From positions 6,888,526 through 6,952,525 of the forward strand of contig OY759266.1 of NCBI GenBank assembly GCA_963662155.1: DNA of 64,000 nt, given 5' to 3'. This document shows, one piece after another, positions 27,100 to 40,238 of the stretch; position 1 is the first letter of the stretch, and each line of letters begins with the position of its first letter. Both the position numbers and the translations under genes were made by a program. The notes under the pieces were generated by a model. It was not told the DNA's origin, made no database searches, and saw only the letters and a list, made by a program, of their open reading frames with translations. This stretch comes from Lamellibrachia columna. Taxonomy: Eukaryota > Annelida > Polychaeta > Sabellida > Siboglinidae.

Positions 27100-29320
27100 C
27101 AGCCCACCAGCATTACCACCAGAACAATCAGACCAATTGTCACAACAGGCCTGCATGCAAGGCCAGGTGAACTGGAACCTGTGTACACAATCTAACTCAA
27201 GTGAAGAGATCAATCAGGCCAACTGGATTAAATTTTCTATTGCTAAACACCCGCTCGGTTCAGGGAAAGCATTCACAGTCAGTGAACATATTATTGAAAC
27301 AGCGGCAGATGTAGCTATTTTAACTGAGATATGGCTGCAAGACGAGGACGTTGCACGATAAACAACCTGCGTCCACCAGGATATTCGTTCAAGGGAATTG
27401 GCAGACAACAGAAACTAGGTGGTGGCCTTGGCATTGTGCACAAGATTGAACTGTCATTTACAAGCTCTGTTGAATACTCCTCGTTTGAGCACCATATGGC
27501 ACGACGCAAGCATATCACAGTGCTTGCTGTCTACTGCCCGCCATCATCGTCCATACCAGTGGTTCTGGATCAATTTGAAGAGTTAATTGCAAGGCTGGAT
27601 TCTGCTGCTGGTTATTATCACTAGAGATTTTAACCTGTATGTGGATGTTGGTTCTGCTCCGGACGTCTCTCGCCTCAAGGACATATTGACAGCACACGAT
27701 CTTCACCAGTATGTTGACTGCTCCACACATAGGCATGGCCATACCTTGGACCTTGTCATCTCTCGGGCATCTGACTCAACGATATGCAATGTCTCTGTGT
27801 TTAATAGTGAAATTTCTGACCACACGTCACTGACATTCTCAGTCCGTCACACACCCCAAGAGCAACATCCGCATGGAAAAGTATAACTTAGAAGGGATTT
27901 TCGACATGTAAATAGTGCATCGCTGACTGGTGAAATCATGTCTCAGTTATCTCGCATGGATCCGTCATCCACACATCCGGACACAATTTTGGACCAATAC
28001 ACGTTTGCTGTTAATACAGCATTGGATGAACACGCTCGTGCAGTACTTCGGCGGCCACGCAATAGGAGTACTCCACGTTAGTACTGTGCGGATATCCGTG
28101 TTTCGCCGTCACAGTGAGAACGTTTGGCGAGCATCCGGCTTGGAAATACACAGGCAAATCTATGTGGACCATCGAAACGGTGTCTCCAACGAGACACGTA
28201 AAACGAAGATCCAGTACTACCAGAATCTACTCCAGGATGCAGATCAGAGTGCAGCGTTCAAATCAGTGGACAGTCTGTTAAACGTGGATTCGTCTAAACT
28301 GCCGGACACTGATTCTATGTATAACTTGTGTTACCAATTTCTGGACTTTTTACAAATAAAAAAAAAATTGAAGCTGCAATCGATTCTTCAGAAACAAACA
28401 TGAGCAACAGTGAAACTCTGACACAGAGAGTAGTCGAACATCCCATGACTGATTTTGCTGCCACCAGGTGAAGTGCAGAGAATCATCCAGGCTGCTAAAC
28501 CCAAGTCATCAAGCTTGGACCCACTACCTACATCGCTGCTAAAGAGCACGCTTCCTGCGCATATTTCAACGCTGACTCATCTGATCAACGTCTCTTGAGT
28601 CGGGGACTGTTCCTCGGGAGCACAAGAGGGCTGTCATAACACCGCTGTTAAAAAACCTACCTTGGATTAAAAAAATACACTGAAAAACTACCGCCCAGCT
28701 TCAAGTTTACCATTCGTGTCTAAAATCTTGGATAAGGCAGCAGCCAAACGTCTCATTCAACATCCAACTGACAACGGCCTCCACGAGGAGCTACAATCGG
28801 CCTACAAACCCCCACACAGTACTGAGACTGCTTTAGTGAGACTGCAGCATGACGTCACCAGTTCTGTGGCTGGTGCCAGAGGCGTCCTTCTGGCTCTCCT
28901 GGATTTATCTGCTGCTTTTGATACGATTGATGAATCTATCCTATTAAAGACTATGAATGGCCACCTGGGAATATCTGGCTCGGCCCTTACATGGTTCAGT
29001 TCATACATGTCAGATCGTACCCAGCGCGTGCAGACTGGGTCAGACACATCCGACGAACGTCCCTTTAGGAATGATGTTCCACAAGGCTCGGTGCTAGGTC
29101 CGCTGCTGTTCACTGTGTACACGACACCAATGCATGACATACTAAAGAGGCATGCTGTGGAATATTATAAATTTGCAGATGACCTAAAAATATATATACA
29201 CATCCTACTATCCTCATGTGCCTGATGACATGGAAAGTGCCACCAGAGACTCTGTGACTGCATCAATGATATCAAATGAAAAGTTATAATGGCCAAAAAC
29301 CACAAAATCAGTTGTGTCAA
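27100..29320 (+). mobile_element. broken non-LTR retrotransposon (CR1/L2-like), copy 1
   Basis: An APE-type endonuclease region reads ADVAILTEIWL, ITVLAVYCPPSS, TRDFNLYVD, HRHGHTLDLVISR and ISDHTSLTF. A reverse-transcriptase region at 28716-29225 reads LQSAYKPPHSTETALV, LLALLDLSAAFDTID, WFSSYMSDRTQRVQTG, DVPQGSVLGPLLFTVY and the catalytic FADD. Frameshifts at about 27355, 27620 and 27885 and in the region 28370-28690, plus loss of everything after FADD, make it non-functional. Endonuclease-RT order and the SAAFDTID/PQGSVLGP motifs fit the Jockey/CR1/L2 superfamily. Confidence 0.88.
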
Positions 29321-29399
29321 CCCGTCTGACTAACTAGTGGTACACGCTGGACCGGAACCACCCAAATGTGAAACTACTGGCCACAAAGCGTGGCGCCCT

Positions 29400-30890
29400 G
29401 GTTATGACAGTGGCACCACGCGGCGTTGTGGGAAACACTCAAAGGTTCCTAACAATATCGCTCGGAGTGCAGTCATTTCTGCAATAGTTGACGTCCGCTG
29501 AAATAAAACAAATGCGACGAACAACAGTATGTAGAACAATGGTAAAACCATGGTCAAACGGAACAATGTTAATCTCTGTCTCAAGTCGGGAACAGTAAGA
29601 ATCAATGTTAGAAATGAATAAAGTAAAAACATGCAACGTCTAAAGTAAGTTACGTAAAATTGCACATTACTCTAGAACTTTATGAAAACATCGAAGTCGA
29701 TGATTTAACCACAAAGAGCCTGTTGAATTGTCGATTAGACGTGCCACGTCTCAAACACCATCGGATGACTGAAATAGAAGCACTCATTCACGCTATGTTC
29801 TCCCTGACAAATATGCATAGGAAAATTGTTAATTTTGATTTTACAATGACCTACCTGTATGTGTTTGATGCAATGTCTCCTGGTCTGCGATGTATGATAT
29901 TAATAATTCCTTCGCCCACCCCTGAATCGCTCTCAAATTTAGGTACTTGGTGCGTGTGTTGTTTATGATTATAACGAGTGCACTGTTGAACGACGACACA
30001 ATCTTTGATACTAATGGCTACCTGGTAAAGTACGCTATGGTTACATATTACATATAACCACATGCTTATGTATATGTTATTTTTACATTATTATTATGTG
30101 CTTCCTATAAGCTTAACGGGGAATGCCTCGCATTCAGCGTGACGCACGGTTTCCCTGACAACATATAATGTGCACACAATAGGACTCGCATACATTAGCA
30201 AGTCGCCGGTCAGCTCTAGAATTAGCTCAAGTATTGAATGGTGGTTAGTGTTGTCAGTTTTAAGGTTTACATGTAAGTTCGTGTATACTAATGATGTGTC
30301 TGGGTTTGTAAACTTAAGTTGTTTTATGTTTATATGGCTAAGCACAGTATTTTATTGATCCAATCAATCCCACTCATCCGCTAATGACGTTGTGTAATGC
30401 GTCGCATAATCCCCTCATTATTTACGAATTTGGTGAACGACCTCACCTCTACGTTATTACCCTTCAATATCTGTCCATCTTAGAAGCCGTGGTTACAACA
30501 GTGGCGCCACACGGCGGTGCTGGAAACAGTCCAAGGTTGCTGACATCATTGCTGGCGTTCACACTCATTTATCTCGGTGGCAATACTTGACAATCAATAT
30601 ATTCGAAATAGAAATAAAATATAAACCATGCAACGTCTAAAGGGAGTTATAAAGTAATGCACATCATTAATCAACCTGTCAACTTCTAGAATATCATATT
30701 ATTGGATGAAAAAATATACTATTCATTCAAGCGGTAGTCTTCCTGCCAAAGTGCAAATATAATTGTTTTATTTCGACCTCAAATGACCTACCTGTATGTG
30801 TTTGACCTGACGTGCTTATAGTAGGCCCGTATGTATCCTGATCGACGACGTACGATATTAATTAATTAATTATCCATTCATCCCAGACAT
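29400..30890. repeat. internal repeats R, copies 1b and 1c
   Basis: 29400-29960 and 30390-30890 are diverged relatives of the block at 26120-26720. Shared signals include cgcggcgttgtgggaaacac versus acggcggtgctggaaacagt, the run catgcaacgtctaaag, and gacctacctgtatgtgtttga. The LINE is thus flanked by related sequence on both sides. Confidence 0.55.
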
Positions 30891-30939
30891 GGGGCCTGAG
30901 TACTACGTCATGAGTACACTTATGAGTTTGGTGGTGGAT

Positions 30940-31070
30940 GAGTACGAATGCACTGCTAAACACGTAGTACGAATGCACTGCTAAACACGTAGTACGAATG
31001 CACTGCTAAACACGTAGTACGAATGCACTGCTAAACACGTAGTACGAATGCACTGCTAAACATGTAGTAA
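30940..31070. repeat. 25-bp tandem repeat, 5 copies
   Basis: Unit gtacgaatgcactgctaaac plus five bases. The same array occurs in the second duplicon at 39017-39140 with sequence differences in the first and last units. Confidence 0.95.
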
Positions 31071-31075
31071 GAGTA

Positions 31076-31620
31076 CATTTTTACTTTTTTCTTAAGACAT
31101 TTCCATTCCCAAACATACAGTTTACGAACCCCTCCCTTTTACAAACCCGGAAACGGCATGACTCATAAATCAGTTTTTACTTGCAGTCCCTTCTTAACCG
31201 CAATTAACAATTCATAAACCACGTGCTTTGTCCAAATAGGAACAATGGGGATGTGGCAATTTTAATAAAAAAAATTCCTCGTTTTGAAAAAAGACCACGA
31301 GACCAATTTACATGCTGATACATCAGTTCAATTTGTCTTCTTTTGGCGCACAAAAGCAGTGTTGCAATTTGTAATCTGTACATACTAGAAGTTTGCAATT
31401 TATATTTTCTGCTCTTAGAAGACTACTGGTTGTTGAGAGGGTTAGCACAGGCCAATATAACAGGCTCAACTTCCCCTTTGTACTTTTTAATCATATTGTT
31501 GGCACCAGATTATACTTATACTGGTGTAGGGCTGCAGGCAGTCTGACTTGAATCACCTTACTTCTACAGAGGAACACTCAACTGGCAGTTCTTAGCAGTT
31601 AGCACTGTCAGCCAATGCCT
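31076..31620. repeat. copy of the GAGTAC-flanked dispersed repeat
   Basis: Homologous to the centre of the element at 14690-16110, and duplicated again at 39150-39690. Confidence 0.8.
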
Positions 31621-32164
31621 GGTGGGTACTGGGACTCGATGGTATCGTAGTCATATTAATCAGAAATAACAAATAACAAAGTATTAAACAAAATAGTTGA
31701 ACATTCAAATACTTCAGCAAAGTTTCATTTGAATTGACTCTTCTGGTGTGTCAGCTGCCAAAATATAACTAATGCAGTGCTTTTGAAACAAAATGACGAT
31801 GCCACAATGAAAAACAGACAGACGTTTTAATAAGTAACAAGATACACAAGTCAAAAGATGTAAATAGATTTCGTGAAGCACATTAACTGAATCTCAGTCA
31901 AGTACAACACATACCAAGCCATATGCAATTACTACTATCTACATAAACAAAACACAGATTACAGATAAAACAAAGTTGATTATGGCATGGAGTCTATTCT
32001 TTCAGGATAAACTACTGTTGGCCTTATATAATGTAGACTTGAATGCCGTAGCAGACACCTTACAAGGATCCATATCAGTATATGGATAGATGGCCTGAAT
32101 CCCACCTGCTGGGCAAAATATTCTTATATATCTTCATGTATTTGTTGCTCCTCGTGTGCCATAA

Positions 32165-33070
32165 ACTAAATTTATTGTGCAGATAACTAAATTACAAAAG
32201 CCCAAACAATTTGTTGCACTCTCGATAAGTCAACTGATGGCTTCCTTGTCCACTTGCCATATGGAATGTCTTGCTTTTTAAGGCAATCTTGCTCAATTAA
32301 AGCGATAGTATGGAGTAGTGATCTTCTAATGATGTCAAACAAACACATTTCACAATAATGTCAGGTACCATCATTATTATATGATACGTTTTACAGTGTA
32401 CTGATAATTAGCATTAATGGTATTCACCACAAACTATTTAACTCAAGATTGCATATACCAAGACAATACATGAAATTGTCATACGTTGCTGCTTCAGACA
32501 CATCAAGCGTGATGTTGCAAAATGCACACAATCGTCATTATCATTATAATACAAATCGTTCATATCAGTAAAATATCAATTATACATATTATCGTATCAC
32601 ATTATTACACATCATCATCAACTATCGCTCGGTCTCGATGATGATTGTTTTCCCGGACGGTCGCCTAGTAATTGTATCTGTCATAACGTGCCCAAAGATA
32701 CCAAGGAGACGGACAAATACAGAACACATATAACCCATAAAACCCACGTCTTTCTCGTGTGCAGTGTCAAGAATACATCTACAAATGAACTTTTCCTGAT
32801 GAATAGAAGAGAAGATTCTTGAAGCCGAGTTATATAAATATGTTGCATAAAAGTTAACCACAACACATAACATTTAACCACCGTACATAACAGTTAACCA
32901 CCATACATAACAGTTAACCACCATACATAACAGTTAACCACCATACATAACAAAGTAATAACCATACATAACAGGCAACATCTATTCGGTGCCTACTGAG
33001 ATCTGTATTTAGACCACCCTATGTAAAATAATTGGCATGTCTCCTTTCAAGAATTATTTAAACATATTCT
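32165..33070. other. unique spacer between the two duplicons
   Basis: It contains a LINE 3' tail at about 32200-32300 (cgataagtcaactgatggct, then ccttgtccacttgccat) related to 51545-51620 and 57780-57860. It also contains a 20-bp tandem repeat (aaccaccatacataacagtt) of about six copies at 32854-32975. No gene is seen. Confidence 0.7.
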
Positions 33071-33174
33071 CAGGAAAATATTGCCTTCCAAAGTACCGAA
33101 GTCACAGATGATAACAATGCGATTTACAACGTGAAGATTAAATACATTAGATCGTTATCCCCAAAGTGCAGTCC

Positions 33175-34178
33175 TCACCTGGGACAGAAGTTATCGTGTT
33201 TGGTTGTTGGTGGCAACACTGCGTAATTCGTACCCGACCCTGGACGGTAGTTATCATCGGAAGTTTGTGGATTCTGGTGGTTAGTACGTGATCCAGACAT
33301 GTGGCTATTGTTAGTTGTTGGTGAACCTGTGTCGCAACTAGCAGGAAACACAGAGTAATTAACTCCAGATCCAGGACGGTAGCTACCACCCGGTACATCG
33401 ACATTACTCGTGACAGGCCGCTGGTCATTCTGCCGAGGTACTGGTGTTGTAGAGCAGTTGATTTCGTGCATCACGGGGTAACTCACCGCCTCCACAGGGT
33501 ACCCAGGATCATCCATTGGGGTGTTGCTGGAGCTCCTCTCTTCAAATCCGCTATCGGTGACATCACAGCTCGTCTCCCTAGATAGTTCTTCCTTCTGCAG
33601 TTCGCTGTTGGCACGTTTAAGGAATAATCGTAAGCACAGTTGATTTGTTATTGTGAAACGTTCAGTGTGTACTACAGTGCTTACCTGAATGTTAACCTAA
33701 CATATCATGTTAATGTTATGCAAAACGAAAATGTTTTTGGCCAAGGTAATTCTGTTAAGTCTGATAACTTACTGTCTGCATAACCATAACCTAACACGAA
33801 AACAACCGTTTGTAGACAAGGCTTATCGGAACAACATGCGTTTTACAAACCTGTCAAGTGACCACTCATTGTACGAGAGATTAACATTTCTAAAAAAGGA
33901 TACGCTTCATAATTTCTGAGTATGTCAGCCAAGTATTTGAACTGTTCATGGTCCAGTGCCTCGAGAAAGACCATGTAGCCCCGGTGCCCACGCCGGGGCA
34001 ACATGTCAAGAAACTCCTGGCAACATTCCCTTCGAGTTCTACCTTCCTTCACGTGGTCACAGTCGTCCTCGTTAAATATGCGATGTTGAAGCATATGATC
34101 GAGAATCCTCTTCGTTTCCAAATTATCCAATATGATGATACGCTTTTCACGTAGCACTAGGCGATATAGATCTTCCAT
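33175..34178 (-). CDS. CARD-domain protein, copy 2
   Basis: Paralogue of the gene at 25041-26039. Exon 34178-33851 encodes the CARD, identical over most of the domain but with R7L, K/I, D/N and E/A changes. It also has an in-frame 6-base insertion that turns LISMSGHL into LISRTMSGHL. The second exon, 33604-33175, encodes the same Pro/Ser/Asn-rich tail with both YRPGSG motifs, with V/D, V/I, A/V and G/S changes. Both frames stay open, so both copies may be functional. The unresolved phase at the junction is shared with copy 1. The intron differs by a one-base T-run indel, consistent with its being non-coding. Confidence 0.72.
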
Positions 34179-35234
34179 GGATGTACCTAAAATTGTGAAA
34201 GCATAGTAATGTCATAAGATATTAAAAACTAAACACATGCCAATATATCCATACATGTATATCAGACGTCCACCAACAGCACTGTATGGAGTGAAATAAC
34301 AGTTGACCAAACAATGCGCAATTAGTTACTGACAAATAAAAACGTGAACGTGACTAATACTTTGTGGAATGCGTCGCATAATCCTCTTATTTTTGCGAAT
34401 TTGGTGAACGACCGCATATCGTCATCCAGAAGAACAAATAACTCCTCTACGTTATTACCCCTCAATTTCTGTCCATCGTGGAAGACGTGGTTACAACAGT
34501 GGCGCCACACGGCGGTGCTGAAAACAGTCCAAGGTTGCTGACATCATTGCTGACGTTCACACTCATTTATCTCGGTGGCAATACTTGACAATCAATATAT
34601 TCGAAATAGAAATAAAGAAATAAAATATAAACCATGCAACGTCTAAAGGGAGTTATAAAGTAATGCACATTATTAATTGTATCAACTTCTAGAATATCAT
34701 ATATTATATTATCGGAGTCCATAGCTACAAACCAATATATATTTATTTCGACCACAAATGACATACATGTAAGTGTTTGATAAGGCGTGCCTACAGTTGG
34801 CCCTTATGTGTCCTGGTCGACGACGTACGGAATAATTAATTACTTCCACTTGCAGAACCCTGTGAAATGTGTGTGCGTGTGTTGCTTACGGTTATCCGCA
34901 CAACGAATACACATTTGAACAACGTGGACATGTTTTTGCATCGTTGTCTTGCTGGGTAAGTAAGCACATGACGGTGGTTATGTGAGTCATGCTTTTCAGG
35001 TGGTTTCTTCAACTCATTAATACAAGTTGGTGTTGTTCAATGAGCTGTGACGGTCGTCATGGTAATCATGTACACAAGCCATCAGCTGATTCAAATGTGC
35101 CAACAGACTGCTAAATCCTTGATGCGTGTCTCAAAGTGAATGTACTGTGACCTGAAGCAACCTGGTATTTGTCACGCTACGCCGACCCACAAAGGGACCA
35201 CTGGCAGCCAAAGACAATTCCAGTGGTCTAAAAA

Positions 35235-37410
35235 ATGTAGCCCAGCATTACCACCAGAACAATCAGACCAATTGTCACAACAAGCCTGCATGCAAGGCCA
35301 GGTGAACTGGAGCCTGTGTCCACAATCTAACTTAAGTGAAGAAATCCATCAGGCCAACTGGATTGAATTTTCTGTTGCTAAACACCCGCTCGGTTCAGAT
35401 AAAGCATTCACAGTCAGTGAACATATTATTGAAACAGCGGCAGATGTAGCTATTTTAACTGAAACATGGCTGCAAGACGAAGACGTTGCACGATAAACAA
35501 CCTGCGTCCACCAGGATATTCGTTCAAGGGAATTGGCAGACAACAGAAACTAAGTGGTGGCCTTGTGCACAAGATTGAACTGTCATTTACAAGCTCTGTT
35601 GAATACTCCTCGTTTGAGCACCATATGGCACGACGCAAGCATATCACAGTGCTTGCTGTCTACTGCCCGCCATCATCGGCCATACCAGTGGTTCTGGACC
35701 AATTTGAAGAGTTAACTGCAAGGCTGGATTCTGCTGCTGGTCATTATCACTAGAGATTTTAACCTGTATGTGGATGTTTGTTCTGCTCCGGACGTCTCTC
35801 GCCTCAAGGACATACTGACAGCACACGATCTTCACCAGTATGTTGACTGCTCCACACATAGGTGTGGCCATACCTTGGACCTTGTCATCTCTCGGGCATC
35901 TGACTCAACGATATGCAATGTCTCTGTGTTTAATAGTGAAATTTCTGACCATAAGTCACTGATATTCTCAGTCCGTCACACACCCCAAGAGCAGCATCCG
36001 CATGGAAAAGTATAACTTAGAAGGGATTTTCGACATGTAAATAGTGGATCGCTGACTGGTGAAATCACGTCTCAGTTATCTCGCATGGATACGTCATCCA
36101 CACATCCGGACACAATTTTGGACCAATACACGTTTGCTGTTAATACAGCATTGGATGAACACGCTCCTGCAGTACTTCGGCGGCCACGCAATAGGAGTAC
36201 TCCACGTTGGTACTGTGCGGATATCCGTGTTTCGCCGTCACAGTGAGAACGTTTGGCGAGCATCCGGCTTGGAAATACACAGGCAAATCTATGTGGACCA
36301 TCGAAACAGTGTCTCCAACGAGACACGTAAAACGAAGATCCAGTACTACCAGAATCTACTCCAGGATGCAGATCAGAGTGCAGCGTTCAAATCAGTGGAC
36401 AGTCTGTTAAACGTGGATTCGTCTAAACTGCCGGACACTGATTCGATGTATAACTTGTGTTACCAATTTCTGGACTTTTTACAAATAAAAAAAAATTGAA
36501 GCTGCAATCGATTCTTCAGAAACAAACATGAGCAACAGTGAAACTCTGACACAGAGAGTAGTCGAACATCCCATGACTGATTTTGCTGCCACCAGGTGAA
36601 GTGCAGAGAATCATCCAGGCTGCTAAAACCAAGTCATCAAGCTTGGACCCACTACCTACATCGCTGCTAAAGAGCACTCTTCCTGCGCATATTTCAACGC
36701 TGACTCATCTGATCGACGTCTCTTGAGTCGGGGACTGTTCCTCGGGAGCTCAAGAAGGCTGTCATAACACCGCTGTTAAAAAACATACCTTGGATAAAAA
36801 AAATACACTGAAAAACTACCGCCCAGCTTCAAGTTTACCATTCGTGTCTAAAATCTTGGAGAAGGCAGCAGCCAAACGTCTCATTCAACATCCAACTGAC
36901 AACGGCCTCCACGAGGAGCTACAGTCGGCCTACAAACCCCCACACAGTACTGAGACTGCTTTAGTGAGAGTGCAGCATGACATCACCAATTCTGTGGCTG
37001 GCTCCAGAGGTGTCCTTCTGGTTCTCCTGGATTTATCTGCTGCTTTTGATACGATTGATGAATCTATCCTATTAAAGACTATGAATGGCCACCTGGGAAT
37101 ATCTGGCTCGTACCCAGCGCGTGCAGACTGGGTCAGACACATCCGACGAACGTCCCTTTAGGAATGATGTTCCACAAGGCTCGGTGCTAGGTCCGCTGCT
37201 GTTCACTGTGTACACGACACCAATGCATGACATACTAAAGAGGCATGCTGTGGAATATTATAAATTTGCAGATGACCTAAAAATATATATACACATCCTA
37301 CTATCCTCATGTGCCTGATGACATGGAAAGTGCCACCAGAGACTCTGTGACTGCATCAATGATATCAAATGAAAAGTTATAATGGCCAAAAACCACAAAA
37401 TCAGTTGTGT
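35235..37410 (+). mobile_element. broken non-LTR retrotransposon, copy 2 (duplicated with the host segment)
   Basis: Same element as 27100-29320 with the same ancestral frameshifts, so it was inserted and already damaged before the duplication. It additionally lacks 35 bp within the RT region (after 37110), removing the WFSSYMSDR block and shifting frame; the catalytic FADD downstream is still encoded. Confidence 0.9.
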
Positions 37411-40238
37411 CAACCCGTCTGACTAACTAGTGGTACACGCTGGACCGGAACCACCCAAATGTGAAACTACTGGCCACAAAGCGTGGCGCCCTGGTTATGA
37501 CAGTGGCACCACGCGGCGTTGTGGGAAACACTCAAATGTTCCTAACAATATCGCTCGGAGTGCAGTCATTTCTGCAATAGTTGACGTCCGTTGAAATAAA
37601 ACAAATGCGACGAACAACATTATGTAGAACAATGGTAAAACCATGGTCAAACGGAACAATGTTCATCTCTGTCTCAAGTCGGGAACAGTAAGAATCAATG
37701 TTAGAAATGAATAAAGTAAAAACATGCAACGTCTAAAGTAAGTTACGTAGAATTGCACATTACTCTAGAACTTTATGAAAACATCGAAGTCGATGATTTA
37801 ACCACAAAGAGCCTGTTGAATTGTCGATTAGACGTGCCACGTCTCAACCACCATCGGATGACTGAAATAGAGACACTCATTCACGCTATGTTCTCCCTGA
37901 CAAATATGCACAGGAAAATTTTTAATTTTGATTTTACAATAACCTACCTGTATGTGTTTGATGCAATGTCTCCTGGTCTGCGATGTATGATATTAATAAT
38001 TCCTTCCCCCTCTCGTGGATCGCTCTCAAATTTAGGTACTTGGTGCGTGTGTTGTTTATGATTATAACGAGTGCACTGTTGAACGACGACACAATCTTTG
38101 ATAATAATGGCTACCTGGTAAAGTACGCTATGGTTACATATCACATATAACCACATGCTTATGTATGTTATTTTTACATTATTATTATGTGCTTCCTATA
38201 AGCTTAACGGGGAATACCTCGCAATCAGCGTCACGCACGGTTTCCCTGACAACATATAATGTGCACACAATAGGACTCGCATACATTAGCAAGTGGCCGG
38301 TCAGCTCTAGAATTAGCTCAAGTATTGAATGGTGGTTAGTGTTGTCAGTTTTAAGGTTTACATGTAAGTTCGTGTATACTAATGATGTGTCTGGGTTTGT
38401 AAACTTAAGTTGTTTTATGTTTATATGGCTAAGCACAGTATTTTATTGATCCAGTCAACCCCACTCATCCGCTAATGACGTTGTGTAATGCGTCGCATAA
38501 TCCCCTCATTATTTACGAATTTGGTGAACGACCTCACCTCTACGTTATTACCCTTCAATATCTGTCCATCTTAGAAGCCGTGGTTACAACAGTGGCGCCA
38601 CACGGCGGTGCTGGAAACAGTCCAAGGTTGCTGACATCATTGCTGGCGTTCACACTCATTTATCTCGGTGGCAATACTTGACAATCAATATATTCGAAAT
38701 AGAAATAAAATATAAACCATGCAACGTCTAAAGGAAGTTATAAAGTAATGCACATCATTAATCAACCTGTCAACTTCTAGAATATCATATATTATTGGAT
38801 GAAAAAATATACTATTCATTCAAGTGCAAATATAATTGTTTTATTTCGACCTCAAATGACCTACCTGTATGTGTTTGACCTGACGTGCTTATAGTAGGCC
38901 CGTATGTATCCTGATCGACGACGTACGATATTAATTAATTAATTATCCATTCATCCCAGACATGGGGCCTGAGTACTACGTCATGAGTACAATTATGAGT
39001 TTGGTGGTGGATGAGTACGAATACACAGCTAAACGCGTAGTACGAATGCACTGCTAAACACGTAGTACGAATGCACTGCTAAACACGTAGTACGAATGCA
39101 CTGCTAAACACGTAGTACGAATGCACTGCTAAACACGTAGTACGAGTACATTTTAACTTTTTTCTTAAGACATTTCCATTCCCAAACATACAGTTTACGA
39201 ACCCCTCCCTTTTACAAACACACACCCGGCATGACTCATAAATCAGTTTTTACTTGCAGTCCCTTCTTAACCGCAATTAACAATTCATAAACCACGTGCT
39301 TTGTCCAAATAGGAACAATGGGGATGTGGCAATTTTAATAAAAAAAATTCCTCGTTTTGAAAAAAGACCACAAGACCAATTTACATGCTGATACATCAGT
39401 TCAATTTGTCTTCTTTTGGCACACAAAAGCAGTGTTGCAATTTGTAATATGTACATACTAGAAGTTTGCAATTTATATTTTCTGCTCTTAGAAGACTACT
39501 GGTTGTTGAGAGGGTTAGCACAGGCCAATATAACAGGCTCAACTTCCCCTTTGTACTTTTTAATCATATTGTTGGCACCAGATTATACTTATACTGGTGT
39601 AGGGCTGCAGGCAGTCTGACTTGAATCACCTTACTTCTACAGAGGAACACTCAACTGGCAGTTCTTAGCAGTTAGCACTGTCAGCCAGTGCCTGGTGGGT
39701 ACTGGGACTCGATGGTATCGTAGTCATATTAATCAGAAATAACAAATAACAAAGTATTAAACAAAATAGTTGAACATTCAAATACTTCAGCAAAGTTTCA
39801 TTTGAATTGACTCTTCTGGTGTGTCAGCTGCCAAAATATAACTAATGCAGTGCTTTTGAAACAAAATGACGATGCCACAATGAAAAACAGACAGACGTTT
39901 TAATAAGTAACAAGATACACAAGTCAAAAGATGTAAATAGATTTCGTGAAGCACATTAACTGAATCTCAGTCAAGTACAACACATATCAAGCCATATACA
40001 ATTACTACTATCTACATAAACAAAACACAGATTACAAAAAAAAACAAAGTTGATTATGGCATGGAGTCTATTCTTTCAGGATAAACTACTGTTGGCCTTA
40101 TATAATGTAGACTTGAATGCCGTAGCAGACACCTTACAAGGATCCATATCAGTATATGGGTAGATGGCCTGAATCCCACCTGCTGGGCAAAATATTCTTA
40201 GATATCTTCATGTATTTGTTGCTCCTCGTATGCCATAA

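Larger units (their letters stand above)
24934..32164. repeat. 7.2-kb segmental duplication, copy 1
   Basis: From tcaggaaaatattgcc (about 24934) to ttgctcctcgtgtgccataa (about 32164), the sequence matches 33071-40238 in the same orientation. Differences are a few percent or less, with small indels. The copies are separated by about 0.9 kb of unrelated sequence. The unit holds a CARD gene (-), a broken LINE (+), smaller internal repeats and a copy of the GAGTAC-type element. Confidence 0.95.
33071..40238. repeat. 7.2-kb segmental duplication, copy 2
   Basis: Direct copy of 24934-32164, with the same order of CARD gene (-), broken LINE (+), internal repeats (about 34270-34850, 37500-38060, 38480-38980), 25-bp array (39017-39140) and GAGTAC-type repeat. 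Confidence 0.95.
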
